Of a stretch of DNA of 64,000 nucleotides, positions 63,181 to 64,000 are shown in pieces (positions within the stretch are counted from its first letter, which is position 1; every line of letters begins with the position of its first letter). Where the stretch lies: positions 1-64,000 of the forward strand of contig JBAMJV010007467.1 in NCBI GenBank assembly GCA_037951105.1, in the 5' to 3' direction. The DNA comes from Echinarachnius parma. Its lineage: Eukaryota; Echinodermata; Echinoidea; Clypeasteroida; Echinarachniidae. Made by a program: the position numbers and the translations under genes. Under the pieces are notes generated by a model. It ran no database searches and was not told the origin of the DNA. It was given only the letters and a program-made list of their open reading frames with translations.

Positions 63181-63833
63181 AATGGGCCGTATGCATAAAA
63201 ACAAGCACAAACAAGAGCTTGTCAAGCAAAAGATCAAGTTCAAGCAATTGCTTGAATTCATGTGCACAAGCTTTTGCTTGTGCTGAAACCTTTTGCTTAC
63301 ACTGCCTAAGCAATTGCTTACATGTTGGACAAAGGATCGTTACGGTTGTGCGAACATCGCACTGCAGGATAACAACGCTTCGTGCCCGACCTGGCAGCAG
63401 TATTTTTGCTTGCGCAAATAGGGGGAAACAGCACAGAGCATTAGGGGTGTTTCTGTGCAGATCGATGGACGAACATTGCCGTAAAAGTCTAAAATAACAG
63501 AAATTTGATTAAATATGAAATCACAACATAACCCCTGGAATAAGGATTTTGATCCTTAAACGCGAATGCCCTGAGTAAGCAAGAACTCAAGCTGGTCTGG
63601 ATGTGCTTGAAAAAACGCAAGCAATTGATTATCAAGACAAGTAAAAGGTTCGTTTTCTGCATACGGTTTCCAGCAATTGCTTGTTTGGTAAGCAATTGCT
63701 TACGAGCAGTAAGCAATTGCTTGTGCTTGTAAGCAAATGCTTTTGCTTGCAAGCAATTGTTTGTTTTCATGCATACCGATTCAAGCAAAAGGCTAGCACA
63801 AGCAATTGCTTGCTTTTATGCATACGGCCCATT
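63181..63833. mobile_element. Fold-back element with AAGCAATTGCTT palindromes
   Basis: Perfect 20-base inverted ends (AATGGGCCGTATGCATAAAA at 63181 and its complement to 63833). Within about 200 bases of each end the 12-base palindrome AAGCAATTGCTT recurs (63242, 63308, 63690, 63710, 63800) together with variants such as aagcaaatgctttt and caagcaaaag. The frames across it are rich in Lys/Gln/Leu because of these words and are not genes. Confidence 0.85.
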
Positions 63834-64000
63834 GGGTCTATTGGGAACCACCACCCAACAACACAATTCCTAAAACTAAAAGGTACTAATAGTTTGGTGG
63901 TTCCACCAACAAATTTAGAAAAAAAAGGCTTTCAGACTCCACATGTAGGTCTATGCGTGATATAATCGACGCACTCACAAATGACTGGCGCTTACGGAAC
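63834..64000. other. Nothing recognised
   Basis: Short end piece of the window. Confidence 0.5.

Noticed and set aside
63042-63965. Frames of 94-151 residues near the window end
   Set aside because: They run through the AAGCAATTGCTT fold-back; composition comes from the palindromes.

Overview
This window looks like an intron-rich, transposon-saturated metazoan genome, probably a marine invertebrate and most plausibly a deuterostome such as an echinoderm, hemichordate or amphioxus. The evidence is GT..AG introns, a phase-1 exon-shuffled receptor with SRCR and WSC domains, TTAGGG telomere-like DNA, tRNA-derived SINEs, LINE and Penelope-type fragments, and very many MITEs. The phylum is inference; nothing in the sequence fixes it. 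There are no operons, and nearly all long open frames are chance readings through repeats.

One gene can be read completely. On the + strand, seven exons between 45616 and 56320 join in perfect phase (1,1,1,1,1,2) into a 425-residue type I membrane protein: signal peptide, one six-cysteine SRCR domain split over two exons (group A style), one eight-cysteine WSC domain, a Pro/Thr/Ser-rich stalk, one transmembrane helix, and a tyrosine-rich tail holding YMAL-x11-YQGL, which fits the ITAM spacing, plus four further tyrosine motifs. I read it as a candidate cell-surface recognition receptor. Its introns are filled with transposons. Isolated candidate exons with good splice or stop signals, from genes I do not recognise, lie at 28734-28905 and 29280-29350 (minus), 30789-30871 (plus) and perhaps 33602-33790 (plus).

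Layout: 1-8 kb holds C-tracts, old duplications, a minisatellite and SINE fragments. 8-15 kb holds MITEs, a duplicated 270-bp unit and a Penelope-like fragment. 15-20 kb is a decayed LINE with a MITE and a 1,329-bp solo LTR nested in it, ending at an interstitial telomeric repeat. 21.2-23.1 kb is a chain of TA-inserting elements. 23.3-28.4 kb is a giant fold-back built from TGACGTTGGGCC-type palindromic words. 30-40 kb holds many MITEs and a G-tract element with internal satellites. 40-43.6 kb is a chain of elements that share single TTAA target sites. 43.6-56.3 kb is the receptor gene. 56.3-64 kb is more hairpin elements.

The strongest unexplained signal is a 2.48-kb inverted-repeat element at 46696-49174 in intron 1 of the receptor gene. 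It carries nine identical, same-strand copies of a 14-mer (GTCCTTCCGTTACC), six of them in two tandem A-B-C blocks of about 586 bp whose remaining sequence has diverged strongly.
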